Positions 1-9,805 of a stretch of 33,147 nt of DNA are shown here, piece by piece. Under the pieces are notes generated by a model. The model searched no databases and was not told the DNA's origin. It worked only from the letters and a program-made list of their open reading frames with translations. The translations under genes and the position numbers were made by a program. Positions within the stretch are counted from its first letter, which is position 1; each line of letters begins with the position of its first letter. Source of the stretch: Chara braunii (taxonomy: Eukaryota > Streptophyta > Charophyceae > Charales > Characeae); the NCBI GenBank assembly GCA_003427395.1, contig BFEA01000115.1, forward strand, positions 1,693,003 to 1,726,149, given 5' to 3'.

Positions 1-545
1 CCACCTTTGATGCCACCGCGTTCCTTTTTTCCGTGCCCCTCGTCTCTGCAAACCCTTCCAGCTTTCCGCTTTTGGCCCCTTCCACCGGCCACGTGGCCTT
101 CCGTCGCTTGTGGTATCGGTGGCTGCAGTGGCCTCATACACAAGGCTGGCTGAAAGTGGACTGCAGGAGGCCTAGGTGGCATCATATCCATTTGTGGGCC
201 CAAACAAATGCCTAGTACACAGGGCAGATATGGATTATATATAGGTCTTGGCCCTACTTGACCGTATGGCTCCCACTGCCCATATTGCGCATGCTCAACC
301 GGCGGGGGTCTCTCTTGTGCTGCTCTGCCTTCCACCTCTTGCGGGGTGGCCCCCATCTATCATGAGCACTGCCCCTTTCCAGTACCTTGACCTCCCTGGG
401 CCCAATTCCTTGCCTTCCGTCGAGCCTTTGTCAACTTGGGGGGTTCAGGCTTCCCTCTTTCTCCCGTCACACCCTTTTTTTTACTTCCTTGAGGGGTACG
501 GCCAGTCTTTCCCCAACGATCACATACCACCTTTACCCAGTGCTC
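1..545. other. unassigned sequence left of copy 1
   Basis: I recognise no gene here. Open frames are short, proline/leucine-rich and match no domain I know. Homology to gypsy RNase H starts only near 550-571, so copy 1 is truncated or interrupted before this point; the reverse transcriptase expected upstream is absent. The stretch could be another decayed repeat. Confidence 0.5.
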
Positions 546-570
546 TGGCCACTCCTGGCACTGAAAGAGT

Positions 571-840
571 GCATTCTGGGGAATCCATCATTTTCGAGCG
601 CACCTATACGACCGAAAGTTCACGTTCGTTATCGATCACGAGCCACTCCCGACACTAAAAGAGTCGAAGCGTTACTCGAGTATGACGGGACGATGGGCTA
701 CCATGTTGTAGAGTATGGAATTTAACATTCACCACCGGCGGCACGAACAACACGGAAACGCCTACAGACAAACACGTCTCCGTGGAACGATCCAAAACAA
801 AAGGATGAGCCCAACTACAGTGAGGTGGAGATCCTTCTGA
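571..840 (+). pseudogene. Ty3/gypsy RNase H C-terminal part, copy 1 (decayed)
   Basis: Read in the frame beginning at 571, the DNA gives gypsy RNase H landmarks in order: AFWGIHHFRAHLY, FTFVIDHEPL (the DHxPL motif), TGRWATML and HEQHGNA, which aligns with the HGNADGLTR block of copy 2. RNase H degrades the RNA template during reverse transcription. The fragment is broken by TAG at 709-711, and a one-base shift seems needed just before 571. The frame ends at TGA 838-840, right after a GTGGAGATCCT word that in copy 2 also lies just before the stop. In both copies, therefore, the RT/RNase H frame closes here and does not read into integrase. The 5' part (RT, protease, gag) is not present in the window. 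Confidence 0.72.
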
Positions 841-865
841 TGGTTTTAATCTTCGCTCGAAAGTC

Positions 866-2562
866 ATGGCTGCCCTTTTTTCTCTCCGTAAGTCTTCCTC
901 TCAAATCCTGACCCTTCCTTTTTCTCGGATCTTCCCAATAAATTATCTTATTTTTGCATGTGCATTTCACGAGTTTATGCGGTAGATTTTCACCTACATG
1001 AATCGCGATTGGGTAGAGAGCGCTACGTATTTCAATTGCGCGCATGATGCATGTATTTAATATCGAACGGTTCGTAAAGAATAGAGGTCTCATCTGTGTT
1101 GTATAGATAAGCTTTCTATGGAAGCTCGATTGGAAGCCACAAAAACTGACCGACCTCAATATGATGAGATATTCCGACGAGCGGAAGTATGGACAAATAA
1201 AATCCTACAAACTCAATTAGTTGGCAAATCATTGCATAGCCATACAAAGCATGATAGACGTCGGGCACCCAAGAGATGTCGGGATTACCAATGCATCAAC
1301 GACCACCTACAAAAGCATAAAACAAACGGATCGCGATAATGATTAACGGTTCCACATCCGTTTCAATGCTACGGTTAGACCCGATCCGCTTACGAGGAGT
1401 AGGCCGCTCACTTTGTGATACGTGTCAGAAAAGTAACTATTTATCAAAACCGATGGTTCCTGGTCTAACATTCGTGAAGATGTTAGACATGTGGTCAACT
1501 GTATAGTCTTAACTGCAAATCGGGCGCCGATCCGTAGAGCAAACACTATAGTTTCGACAAAAGTATAGTGTCATTTTTAGCATGTCTGGATATATATGAT
1601 TAATATTGACGTGCCACCTAGTCGTAAATGTTGCAAATATTCCATGTTATTGGTTTTAATTAATCATTTGTTAAAATACATAGAGATCTATCCGTGCAAA
1701 ACGCGTAAGGCCTCAGAAATAGCCACCTACATTGACCGATTCCTCAATATTCATCTAGATACATAATAAATTTTCATCGACAATGGGTCTGAGTTTTCGG
1801 TGGAAGTAGAGAAACTGTTGATACGAAGAGGCGCCGCCCTTTGACACACTGCTTCGCATGTCTCCTAGTCCAATGGAGTCGCAGAAAATGCAAATCGCAT
1901 GATTAAAAACCGCCCTATGACGAAACCTGGTGGCTGATGACACGCGTCCCTGACCCAATATAATGTACCAAATCATTGGAATTCACCGGGCCACCCCTCA
2001 CGAGTCGGCAGGGTTCACCCCCTTTTAGGCTACGGACCAACTGTATTCCTTGCGTCATCAACCGGAATGTCTCGGAAACTTCCAAGCCCGGAAAAAAAAC
2101 ACGTGGGCGTACCTCAAAGCTAAGGCGAAAGGGTACATTGAATTAATGGAGAAGACAATCCCTAGATTGACCCATGAAAGACAAAGGATGATAGAATTGG
2201 TCCACGGTAGGCAGCTCTATAGTTACGAGGCTCGGAATGTGAATGCGAACCTTCAAATCCAGTATAAATTAGGGCACCTACTACAGCTACACAAATATGC
2301 ACGCGACTAGAAACTCACTCCTAAGTTTTATGGGTGCTTACTCGTTGTGGAAGTGGACCCTAACGAGGTTAATACTATGCGTATCGCTCCTGAGACGGTT
2401 GCAAGTCATAGCTCTCTTCCCACCGTTCACCATATCTCCTACCTTCGTCCTCTTCCCGCTCCCGACTATCCAGCTCCTTCTTCCTTATCTCTCTCTAGCA
2501 GTGATGAAGATTCTGCCCTCCCTCATTTTTCATATACTTTCTGCTTAGAGTCATCGCCATGA
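866..2562 (+). pseudogene. PHD finger-integrase ORF, copy 1 (heavily decayed)
   Basis: This is the counterpart of the copy 2 integrase ORF. It begins at an ATG (866) that aligns with the copy 2 ATG. Decayed PHD sequence follows (YFCMCISRVYAVDFH, with several ligand residues lost), then an intact 73-codon block at 1118-1339 matching the post-PHD linker (RRAEVWTNKIL against RRAEVWTDKIL). Broken H2C2 and DDE segments occupy about 1400-2000. The block from 2050 carries the post-catalytic region (LKAKAKGYIELMEKTIPRL) and then a GPY/F-like tail (KLTPKFYGCLLVVEVDP), interrupted only by TAG 2308-2310. The ORF ends SSP-stop, the TGA overlapping the next ATG. Integrase inserts retrotransposon cDNA into the genome. 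Many stops and indels make this copy non-functional. Confidence 0.75.
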
Positions 2563-4124
2563 GTTTTGCACTTGAGTCGGCCATCTCTACACGACTTCTT
2601 AGAACGTTGACCGACCCTGCAGTTTTGCCAAGTTTCTCATCACGGCTCATCCTTGATTTATTGCAGTTTGCGCAACTGTTCAGCAAGCAAGCTAGGTATG
2701 CAGCGGTAGAATTGACGATCTTGACGGATCATGGTTTTGCGACGATCCTGCTGGACGCATTGACGTTTATGCATTTTTCTCGGCCTGGGCAAAGTGACGT
2801 GACGATGATTGTCGTGTTCAACGATGATCTTTGCAGTATCGGTCTCACTCGACGAGGCGACGTGATAGGAAGTCTATACGAGTGGGGGCGTGAGCTGGTG
2901 ACAGATTGGCGACAACTATTGGCAGGCTTGGTGAATTGGTGGCGGGCACAGAGTGTGTCAACACCTTCTCGGTACGCCCTGCTCTTCGTCCTTTACACCC
3001 TCTTCGCTTCTCTACTTTTTCTCTTCCCTTTGTCCTTCTTACTCTTTGGCCATCTTGGGCGATCCTTTACTCTTTTGAACTCTGTTCGATAACAATACCT
3101 CCTTCTCGCCCTCGGTACAATCTTGACTGGACTAGATTTGTGGCGATCAGTTTTTGCATGTTGACTGTGAAGGCGCATTAGGCGTGGTATTACGAGAATC
3201 GGGAAGTGGTCTATCCGGACGAGATTACGCTTTTTCTAATGCAAGTGTGTCCATCAGATACATCTGGACTTCTTGCGGGGCTCCTTTTTCGTGAGATGGC
3301 ACCATGAGGAAAAGTGACTGTCGCCAACTAGATCCTCGTCTTCCCGGAACAGATTGTCAATAATCTGCCTTTGAACATCGTCTCCTTCAATCTTAGCGAT
3401 CCGAATCAGACGAAGCCAGTAACTTTGGAACGCACGCTGACACCAACAATTATTTGGACAAGCCACACGGAGGATGTTGAACATTTCCTGGCCCAGCATA
3501 ACCTTGTCAAGTTTAACTTCCTCGATTTGGATGAGCTCTCCCTCGATAATTCTTATATGAGAGATTTTTTTTACCGTTCATCGTGACAACGGGGAGGTGC
3601 CGTCAGATGACGATCCTGAACCTATAGTGTTGTCCGACCAGCATGAGCAAGAAAAGGACGAAGTGGAAGTTGAATCCAGGACCGAAGAAGAAGAAGAAAA
3701 AGAAAAGGAAATCGGAGAGAACGAGAAAATTGAGGCAGAGAAAGATGAGCCACAAATGCAGCAGCCCGAGAAGTTACCTGAACTCCAACACCATGAGTTA
3801 TTGCGATCAAGCTCACGATTAGCCTTAGCAGCGGATTCCACGCGAAATTGTGATTTGCCTCAAGAAGCAGCTAGTCTCTACAATGGAGCAACATCCTCTT
3901 GCCGTCACTGCTTGTCTCACTCAATGTATCCCTCCTTTGTCGCCCTCTTTACGCTCCTGTTTTGTCCCCCTCCTCACACAAACGCTCCGTCCACGTCCCG
4001 TCTTCCGCCGTCCTCTTTATTACCTTTGCTTCTCCCCGCTCCCCCACGTCAAATTCTCTATAGATTATCGCCTTATCGTTTGTCAACTCTTCTATTGCTA
4101 TTGTTTTGTCCGCCTGCAGTGTGA
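2559..4124 (+). pseudogene. ORF3A accessory ORF, copy 1 (unknown function, broken)
   Basis: It starts at ATG 2559, overlapping the integrase TGA by the tetranucleotide ATGA. The first 177 codons are open to 3092 and include FNDDLCSIGLTRRGDVIGSL and WWRAQSVST, which align with FSDDIST and GHNLIST in copy 2. A middle segment near 3120-3300 (YYENREVVYPDEITLFLMQ) aligns with PTWFENMELLIIQAW of copy 2. From 3597 a Glu/Asp/Lys-rich stretch corresponds to the acidic region of copies 2 and 3. I recognise no family. The leucine-rich segment around 2990-3090 comes from pyrimidine-rich DNA and is not hydrophobic in copy 2, so I do not call it a membrane anchor; that pyrimidine stretch might instead be intron sequence. 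Frame changes and stops show it is dead. Confidence 0.6.
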
Positions 4125-4420
4125 AGTCCATCCCCATGTCGCTCCTTCCCCCTTAATATTCTTCTCTTCAAAGTCGCATGGAGGCAATACAACCATATAG
4201 AGTTGTATTGCATCGTCTGCGCGACCTTCCGTGTTGTGGAAGAATATCATTCCTTATGTGAGAATACCTTACACAAGATTCCTACTCTCTACGCGAATAC
4301 CTCGCTTCCCTTCCCCGACCCAATCATCCATTTCCTCGTGTCCACCGAATTGTCTATTTCGTCGATGTAGGTAACGAACCGTATGCTTACTTTCCCCCGC
4401 TCCCGTCGCAATGGCCCTGA
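3850..4420 (+). pseudogene. ORF3B accessory ORF, copy 1 (broken)
   Basis: This frame is +1 relative to the ORF3A acidic frame, as in copies 2 and 3. It carries LRPRPVFRRPLYYL, aligning with LRPRTLSRRPLDYL in copy 2. Near 4200 another frame gives ELYCIVCATFRVVEEYHS, aligning with EVYCVATGTIPACRHYDF, and after one more shift REYLASLPRPNHPFPRVHR, aligning with RDYLASLPHSGDHFPRFHR. It ends at TGA 4418-4420 after a PPLPS stretch matching the PPLPP/PPLPQ ends of the other copies. At least two frameshifts separate the conserved blocks, and the ATG conserved in copies 2 and 3 is absent. The function is unknown. Confidence 0.62.
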
Positions 4421-4790
4421 CCCCTCCTTCTCCGCTCCTAGTTAATTACAATCGAGCGGAGCATCAGTCAGCCCGCGATGACCAATACAACGGATTCACA
4501 CCTTGACGATGTCATCTGAAAGATAACTAGACAGCCAAGGTCCTAATCTCCATTTTCTTCAATGCCGGAGGATTGTCGGCAATACACGGTGGCAGCCGCC
4601 TCCGAGGATATTGCAATTGATGTTCGCATGAACATTTGCGTCTCTCTAAACCATAATGTCATTTCGATGTGGTGGCATGTGCTTTCCTCTGCTTACTGGT
4701 ATGTTAGGTTCCTCTTCTCTCCCTCCTCCTCCTCGTGTAAATTAGCTTTTCTGACCTTCGTGCATGCCTTCAGGAGATACCATAATTTTA

Positions 4791-4817
4791 GAACCCCCTG
4801 CACGTCACATAGGTGAC
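4791..4817 (+). promoter_or_regulatory. GAACCCCCTG + GTCAC palindrome motif, copy 1
   Basis: GAACCCCCTG (4791-4800), three bases, then GTCACATAGGTGAC (4804-4817). It is a one-mismatch version of the perfect 14-bp palindrome found at the same place in copies 2 and 3. It lies about 370 bp after ORF3B. It may mark the start of the 3' LTR or a regulatory/packaging site; the role is inferred only from its position and conservation. Confidence 0.6.
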
Positions 4818-6725
4818 GTACCAACTTATGTATGCAAACGAACTTCTGAAGCCTTGAGTTTTATTAGTGCTTTTTCGATCTCTAACGGGTTTTGTACCCT
4901 TCTTTTTGGTTCGTGTTATGCATAAAATAAATGGGCGACGAGGCCTGCCTACTTTTAAGAATTTGTTGTTTTTTTTATTGAGGACTTTTTTGCGATTTTT
5001 CTCCGACGATCAATGAACGTAGGACTTGCACGCGCCTTGGTGAACGCACTAAAATTTTTGTTTTCGACATTTAAGAACTCCGAAATTTATGGTTGTGCTT
5101 CCTACGAGCGTGTCCTTCTTTGCAAATGAATGTTTCTAAATTTGCCCTTAAATTAAGTTTACGAATCTGTGAACTTTAAGTAAGATCTGAATAGGCGTAG
5201 GATTTTTTCCCGCATCCAATCTCGCGAGGGGATATCGTTTTTAAATTTCTCAATCTTTAATTTGTTTAAGAGCTATAATGGACGAAACATAAATATTTTG
5301 GTACCTTTTTGTTTCTCTGCCGACGCCATGTATGCAAACTTCCGCCACTTGCTATTATCCTCATGTCATCTTCGCCCCTCTCTTCTTCGCGCCTTATTTC
5401 CTCTATCTGTAACTGTTTTTCATCACCTCTCACTACTCGCTTCTCTCCCACTTCTTTTCGTATAAATCTTCGTCCCGCTCCACACTTGGCTACTCTTCGC
5501 GCTTTCCTTCTTCCCGCCTTCATCCCCATAAAGAAACGCCCTACCGATCCCCCTCCTCAGGGTACTAGAATCGTCAGGGGACATCATGCAAGAAACTATT
5601 GCCTTCACGTTGTAATCTGATTGGCTTCGAAGGAACTTGCGAGGATCCATATGGCTGTCCCCGGGTGATCTACATGAACTCTCTCTTTGCCCCCTCTTAC
5701 CTCCGACCCGTTCTCTCCCATCTTCTATCTTCCTTTTTGCATTTGAAAAAATATGCAAGCGCATCCAAGAAACTTAACCAATCTCCCAGCTTTCGGGAAG
5801 TCGTGGCTAGATGATGTGTATGTACAGTGAGTCGAAAAGTCTTTGACGAGCTGACTATAGTTTTGCAAGGCCGTGCACCGAGTTGCCACGACGGACTGCG
5901 GGATCTAGGCAAGTCGATGTAGAAGCTGAATTGGCGCGGTGATGATCACAATGGTGTGGAGGTTGGTATGAGGCGGCCATGATCACCAAAACCAGGGTAA
6001 GGAAGGTGAGTGTGTACGAGTGGTTCTATGGCCTAGGGCCATAGTAAGGAAGTAGAAGGTTTGCGCGCCTTACATTTTTAGATCCTCGTCTTTTTACAAT
6101 TGAAACTAAGTTCACGACGGATTGTCGGTTTTAATTATCAAATTTATTTGTTTGCTCATAACTCCTTTCTTGTTTTTAGTCCCCTTCTTCGCTCAAGCTA
6201 CAACTTCGTCTGCCTCCTTCGACCTTATCTCCTCCTCCCTCTCACTTTCCCTCTTAATATTTCCTTCATGAAAGTCTGAATGTTCTGACAACTCCCTCGT
6301 CCCTACTAGCTCCTAAGGTCATGTCCTGCTCGTCTCGTTGAATTCAATCGGATCTCGCGAGGGCGAGTATTGTTGAATTTAACGAGACCAACAAGAGGAG
6401 GTGATCTTATTTCGTCCCTCTCTCTGCTCCTCGTATCAGATGATTTCTAATGCTTGATGGATCTCTCACGCCTGTGTATCAAGCGAGTTGTTACGGTAAC
6501 TCTGATGACTGAAATAGAGTATGAACATAGTGTTATAATTTGGATGTATACTTAACTATTCGCATGAATAAAGGATGGTTATTCTCTCGACTGATTGGAT
6601 TGCATGGACGTACGCCTTGGATCAGTTTGCACGGTGGATGAAAGATAATGCATAGCATGGTGTTTGCTTGTTCCTTTGATCGAACATTGATTGATTAGAC
6701 ATACACAATCATCCTTGCTTATGCC
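4818..6725 (+). repeat. LTR/leader-like non-coding region, copy 1
   Basis: No protein is supported here. The sequence aligns with the reverse strand of copy 2 in many islands: GAATAGGCGTAGGA near 5190, a GACGCCATGTATGC-type word near 5325, CAGCTTTCGGGAAG near 5788, the box CGACGGACTGCGG (5889-5901), and a GGCC/TAGGGCCAT stretch near 6030. It separates ORF3B from ORF4, and in copies 2 and 3 it contains a TATA box. The matching TATA position in copy 1 (about 5740) is degenerate. An unrelated TATAAAT at 5461 does not sit at the homologous place. The region is probably most of a very long LTR or leader; exact ends are not visible. Confidence 0.5.
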
Positions 6726-7232
6726 ATGTGGACCGATTGCCCCGATCCGAGAGGGCGTCAATTTCCAGTATCCCCGCCACGCCCGTTCTTGTATAACGAA
6801 GAAAGGACACATGTATGTGAGTGGGACATACGAGAAGTCATTGTCAAGATCAGTAGGCGCTACTATTTTCCTTATGAAACAGGGTGCTCGAGATTCGTAG
6901 GCGCTAGTTTTTTTATTGTTGATACTCACTTTCCCCTGTACTCACTGCCATTGCCTTTTAACGAATTGATTATCATCTCGTGGACGACGGTGGCACCTCA
7001 TTGGCCCAACAATCTGTGTAGCGATTGTAGTCCCACCGAATGTTATCGAAAAAATAAATTCCACTACCGGACACGTGGCGAGGACGTACACAAGGAAAGA
7101 GCGACCACGCTGAGGCCATTTACGCGCCAGGACTTATTTCTAAAACGAGATCCCATGTGCATACCCCCGCCTTTCCGTTCGAAAAGACATCGACTAGCCC
7201 ACATGGCAGTTCAAAGATACTTTTTGGATTAA
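6726..7232 (+). CDS. ORF4 conserved unknown protein, copy 1
   Basis: An open frame of 168 codons from an ATG giving MWTD to a stop after RYFLD. Copy 2 on the opposite strand encodes a clear homologue with the same start (MWTD) and the same end (QYFLD). Shared blocks include EERTHVCEWDIRE, DTHFPLYSLPLPFNELI, HWPNNLCSDC and HKERATTLRPF. Basic residues dominate the C-terminal third (PFRSKRHRLAH). There is no zinc knuckle, signal peptide or membrane segment, and I do not recognise a family. It follows the LTR-like region, so it could be an LTR-encoded ORF or the start of a leader gene. The frame is unbroken although the rest of copy 1 is decayed. Whether it is expressed is unknown. Confidence 0.55.
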   Translation: MWTDCPDPRGRQFPVSPPRPFLYNEERTHVCEWDIREVIVKISRRYYFPYETGCSRFVGASFFIVDTHFPLYSLPLPFNELIIISWTTVAPHWPNNLCSDCSPTECYRKNKFHYRTRGEDVHKERATTLRPFTRQDLFLKRDPMCIPPPFRSKRHRLAHMAVQRYFLD

Positions 7233-7460
7233 GCGAATATTTGAAAGCAACGCGTACTGTTTCTTTTCCGCACGACTATGGTCATTTCTCACTAAACTGG
7301 AACCACACGAAGAATGTTATTTTCGTCTTTGACCCCATACTCAATTTTTCGAAAAATCATTGGCACACCCCATTTTGCTGTTCTTTATGGGTCTGTTTTG
7401 CATATTTCATCACTCTGACCGAAAAACAGCATAGGGCGCGGTTGGTATCAGAACGTCACA
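7233..7460 (+). repeat. copy 1 terminal non-coding tail, shared with copy 2
   Basis: After ORF4 the two copies still align: GGCACACCCCAT at 7362-7373 matches copy 2 at 9174-9163, and CAGCATAGGGCG just before 7443 matches CAGCGTAGGGCG in copy 2. Similarity is lost by about 7460-7480, which marks the right end of the shared unit. Confidence 0.6.
7443..7452 (+). promoter_or_regulatory. possible tRNA-iMet primer binding site remnant
   Basis: TGGTATCAGA is identical to the first ten bases complementary to the 3' end of plant initiator methionine tRNA, the usual primer for gypsy reverse transcription; the next base diverges. It sits exactly at the end of the copy 1/copy 2 homology, where a 5' LTR would end. 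Copy 2 has a small deletion here. A ten-base match can occur by chance, and a primer site after what looks like a 3' LTR would require a tandem arrangement, so the call is tentative. Confidence 0.3.
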
Positions 7461-7763
7461 TTTACAAGTAAGTAGTTCGTCGGTGTGACTAGCCTTGTAC
7501 GACTTTCTCTTAGACATGTGGTATTTTAGGTCCTAGTGTGGGTGTGCCCTATAACAGGTGCACCTCTCTCCGCTAATGTGCAATTTATATACCTTTCGAT
7601 TGCACCTACTTCAAAAAGCATACAATGTATCTAAAGGAGCTCGACCCGGTTCCAGCCGGTACCCCTCCCCACCAATAGATGGAGCAGCACGACAGGCAAA
7701 GCCTCAATTCCGGTGGTTCCGTTGCCACCACTGGATAATGGAACTGCAAATTGGCTTTTCATT

Positions 7764-7787
7764 AAAAAAAAAAAAAAAAAAAAAAAA
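7764..7787. repeat. poly(A) run, 24 bp
   Basis: An uninterrupted A24. It may be the tail of a retroposon on the + strand or a simple homopolymer. Confidence 0.85.
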
Positions 7788-8265
7788 GAGCATCACACCA
7801 ATAAGGGAAGTGTTTTCGGGAGCCCATACCCCGCGGAAAAGGTCCTGGAAATTTAAAGCCGAAATGTCTTCCAAAGACTGTTTTCCACAACCCCACAACC
7901 CAGATTTTGTGGCCTCGAAGATGGTGTGTCGACGTTTTCACATCATCTGCGGTTTGGAAAAGGCTGACGAGAGGAAATTCCGCTGTGAAATTGTGGCGAA
8001 AGCAGAGGATGGCCATGGTTGCCATCTTCAACTTTTCCAAGGTCAGGTCCCATTGTCGAACCATCGAGTGTCCTCCCATGCATTGTCCACCCTGTGTCAC
8101 CCACAGCCCACGCCACGGTCGGTTCCTCAGGGCTAGGCATGGCCTCCTGGACATGTCATCACTTTCCTTTTTCGGCCACTACCCATGGACCTTTCCTCTT
8201 AATATGAGAAAAACAATCCCGCTTTGCCGCAGAACGTACTCTGCGATGGGGGCCCGGGAAAAAAT

Positions 8266-8464
8266 CTTTTCCAAAACGACTTGCCCTCTTTTCGTGGCCA
8301 AACCTCTGTTCCATCCGCAACGCAGTGGGGTCTCACGCTATGTCCAAACACAACTGAAAAAGTCCTTGTGCAAGTTTTAACTTTCCAAAACGACTTGCCC
8401 TCTTTCGTGGCCAAACGTCTTTTCCATCCGCACTGCAGTGGGGTCCCAGGCTATGTCCAAACAC
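8266..8464. repeat. imperfect tandem duplication, period about 114 bp
   Basis: Two direct copies of about 85 bp (8266-8351 and 8381-8464). Both begin near TTTCCAAAACGACTTGCCCT, contain GCAGTGGGGTC and end in TATGTCCAAACAC. They differ at scattered bases, so the duplication is not recent. Confidence 0.85.
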
Positions 8465-8955
8465 TCGTGCGAGCTATACGCCTCACTCTCCCACGCAACC
8501 ATCCAACTTCATTTCACAGCATTGTGTGAGGCCTGGACCCCACAGGAAATGTGTTGGAAAGTGGCGATTTTCGGGTTTCCGTGGAAGGGTATCTGAAAGA
8601 GTTCGCCTGCGGAACGACGGGACCCCACCGGAGAGACTGGAAATTGGAGATGAACCGGATGGCGATCACTGATGTCCGTTCGAAGGAGTTTTGTTCCTGT
8701 TTGGGTTGTCCGCTTGTAGGCGGGGAATGACACTGCGCAACAGGTGGAGTCTGTTGCCCTGGCCATTGAACTAGGGATGGACCAGTTGGTTGGCGACGAG
8801 TTTCCAACGACGGACATGCGCCCCCCCCTATTCTCTGGGAAGGGCACAAAAAACATTTCGGCGTAAGCTCCTGGAAACCAGTGTGAAAACACAAAACCTC
8901 GGATTTCCAGCTACCGTTTTCCAGGCGGTGCGGACCCGGAAAACCTCCCTATCCA

Positions 8956-9026
8956 GCGGCCTAACTCAGTTGGTAAGGCTCGCAAGTGGCATTCAAGAGG
9001 TCGTAGGTTCAATCCCCATTGGCCTC
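8956..9026 (+). repeat. tRNA-derived sequence (SINE head or tRNA pseudogene)
   Basis: A 71-base, tRNA-sized segment. It has an A box-like TAACTCAGTTGGTAAGGC (8962-8979) and a B box-like GGTTCAATCCC (9006-9016), the internal RNA polymerase III promoter. The outer strands GCGGCCT and TGGCCTC can form five of seven acceptor pairs. The T arm closes with TTCAATC as its loop. The anticodon stem cannot be paired in the expected place, so this is not a functional tRNA gene. It could be the head of a SINE. Confidence 0.55.
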
Positions 9027-9307
9027 ATGTACCTTCCTGGGCATGCTTGGCGCCCGCCACCTAAAGATAGACCACTGGTTTGTGACGCACAACCTCACGC
9101 CCTACGCTGTCTTTCGTTCGGAGTGCGAGAAGTGCGGAAAAGGGGCCCAAAAAAACGGCAAGATGGGGTGTGCCAAGGATTTTTGAAAATTGAGTGTGGG
9201 GACACAGACAGAACTGAAATCCCCCGAGTTGGTCTGATGAAGTAAGCCGACCGTTTTTCGCAAAATGCGCGCGAGGGTTCGGCGTGAAAGGGGAGAGAAA
9301 TACAAAT

Positions 9308-9805
9308 TCAATCTAAAAAGTATTGCCGGACTTCCCACCGTGCTACGGCCCTTCGTTTAGAGCGAAAAGGTTTCGGCACGCTTCGCTTGTCTCGTCTTCG
9401 TATTAAGTCCCGACGTCGTTCAACAGTCAGTTCTGAGTCCGACGTGGAGGGCCTCAGTCGTGTGGCTCTTTCTTTGTGTTCGTCTTCACTCCGTACGCGG
9501 TAGTGGAAACCTTTGGATTCGTAGCGCTCAAAGCGCTGGCACTCGGTGCATCGAGTGCGAGGCCAGTGGGGTTCTACTGCCGTCCACGGGATGACAATCA
9601 ACTCGTTAAATTGCAACAATATAGAGTAAGGTGGAAAGTGTGTATCGATAATAACAAACCCAGCCTCTACGAACCCTGAACAACGAGTTTCTCGTACGTC
9701 CCACTCGCATACACGTGTCCTTTCCTCGTCGTAAGGAAAAGGTCGCGTTGATACGGGAGATACGGGAGGCTGACGCCTGATCGAAGGGCGTTTGTCAGTC
9801 CACAT
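9308..9805 (-). CDS. ORF4 conserved unknown protein, copy 2
   Basis: An open frame of about 165 codons from the MWTD start to the stop after QYFLD. The frame is also open upstream to 9862, but the ATG at MWTD is the one shared with copy 1. Conserved blocks: PYDEERTRVCEWDVRETR, FVIIDTHFPPYS, FNELIVIPWTAVEPHWP, a CxxC pair (RCTECQRFERY), HKERATRLRP and a basic tail (PKPFRSKRRAVARW). The first and last residues, length and block order match copy 1 although the DNA differs at many sites. I know no matching family. The CxxC pair could be half of a zinc site but is not a CCHC knuckle, so it does not look like an ordinary gag. Confidence 0.55.
   Translation of the reverse strand: MWTDKRPSIRRQPPVSPVSTRPFPYDEERTRVCEWDVRETRCSGFVEAGFVIIDTHFPPYSILLQFNELIVIPWTAVEPHWPRTRCTECQRFERYESKGFHYRVRSEDEHKERATRLRPSTSDSELTVERRRDLIRRRDKRSVPKPFRSKRRAVARWEVRQYFLD

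Larger units (their letters stand above)
7461..9080. other. spacer of the giant inverted repeat, no recognised gene
   Basis: This DNA lies between the ends of copies 1 and 2. It holds a poly(A) run, an imperfect tandem duplication and a tRNA-like element, listed separately. The open frames (for example about 190 codons from 7558 across the poly(A) run) have no recognisable domain, overlap on both strands and are probably not genes. Confidence 0.5.

Noticed and set aside
2985-3092. Leucine/phenylalanine-rich stretch in ORF3A copy 1 as a membrane anchor (envelope-like gene)
   Set aside because: It comes from pyrimidine-rich DNA, and copy 2 does not encode a hydrophobic segment at the same place; it may even be intron.
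5461-5467. TATAAAT as the copy 1 promoter
   Set aside because: It lies about 430 nt before the CGACGGACTG box, whereas copies 2 and 3 have about 150 nt; the homologous site near 5740 is degenerate.
7464-7474. CAA-GTAAGT as a splice donor
   Set aside because: It matches the consensus but there is no supported exon upstream and no matching acceptor; chance is sufficient.
7558-8892. Long overlapping open frames on both strands as genes
   Set aside because: They cross a poly(A) run and a tandem duplication, have no domains, and no frame is favoured.
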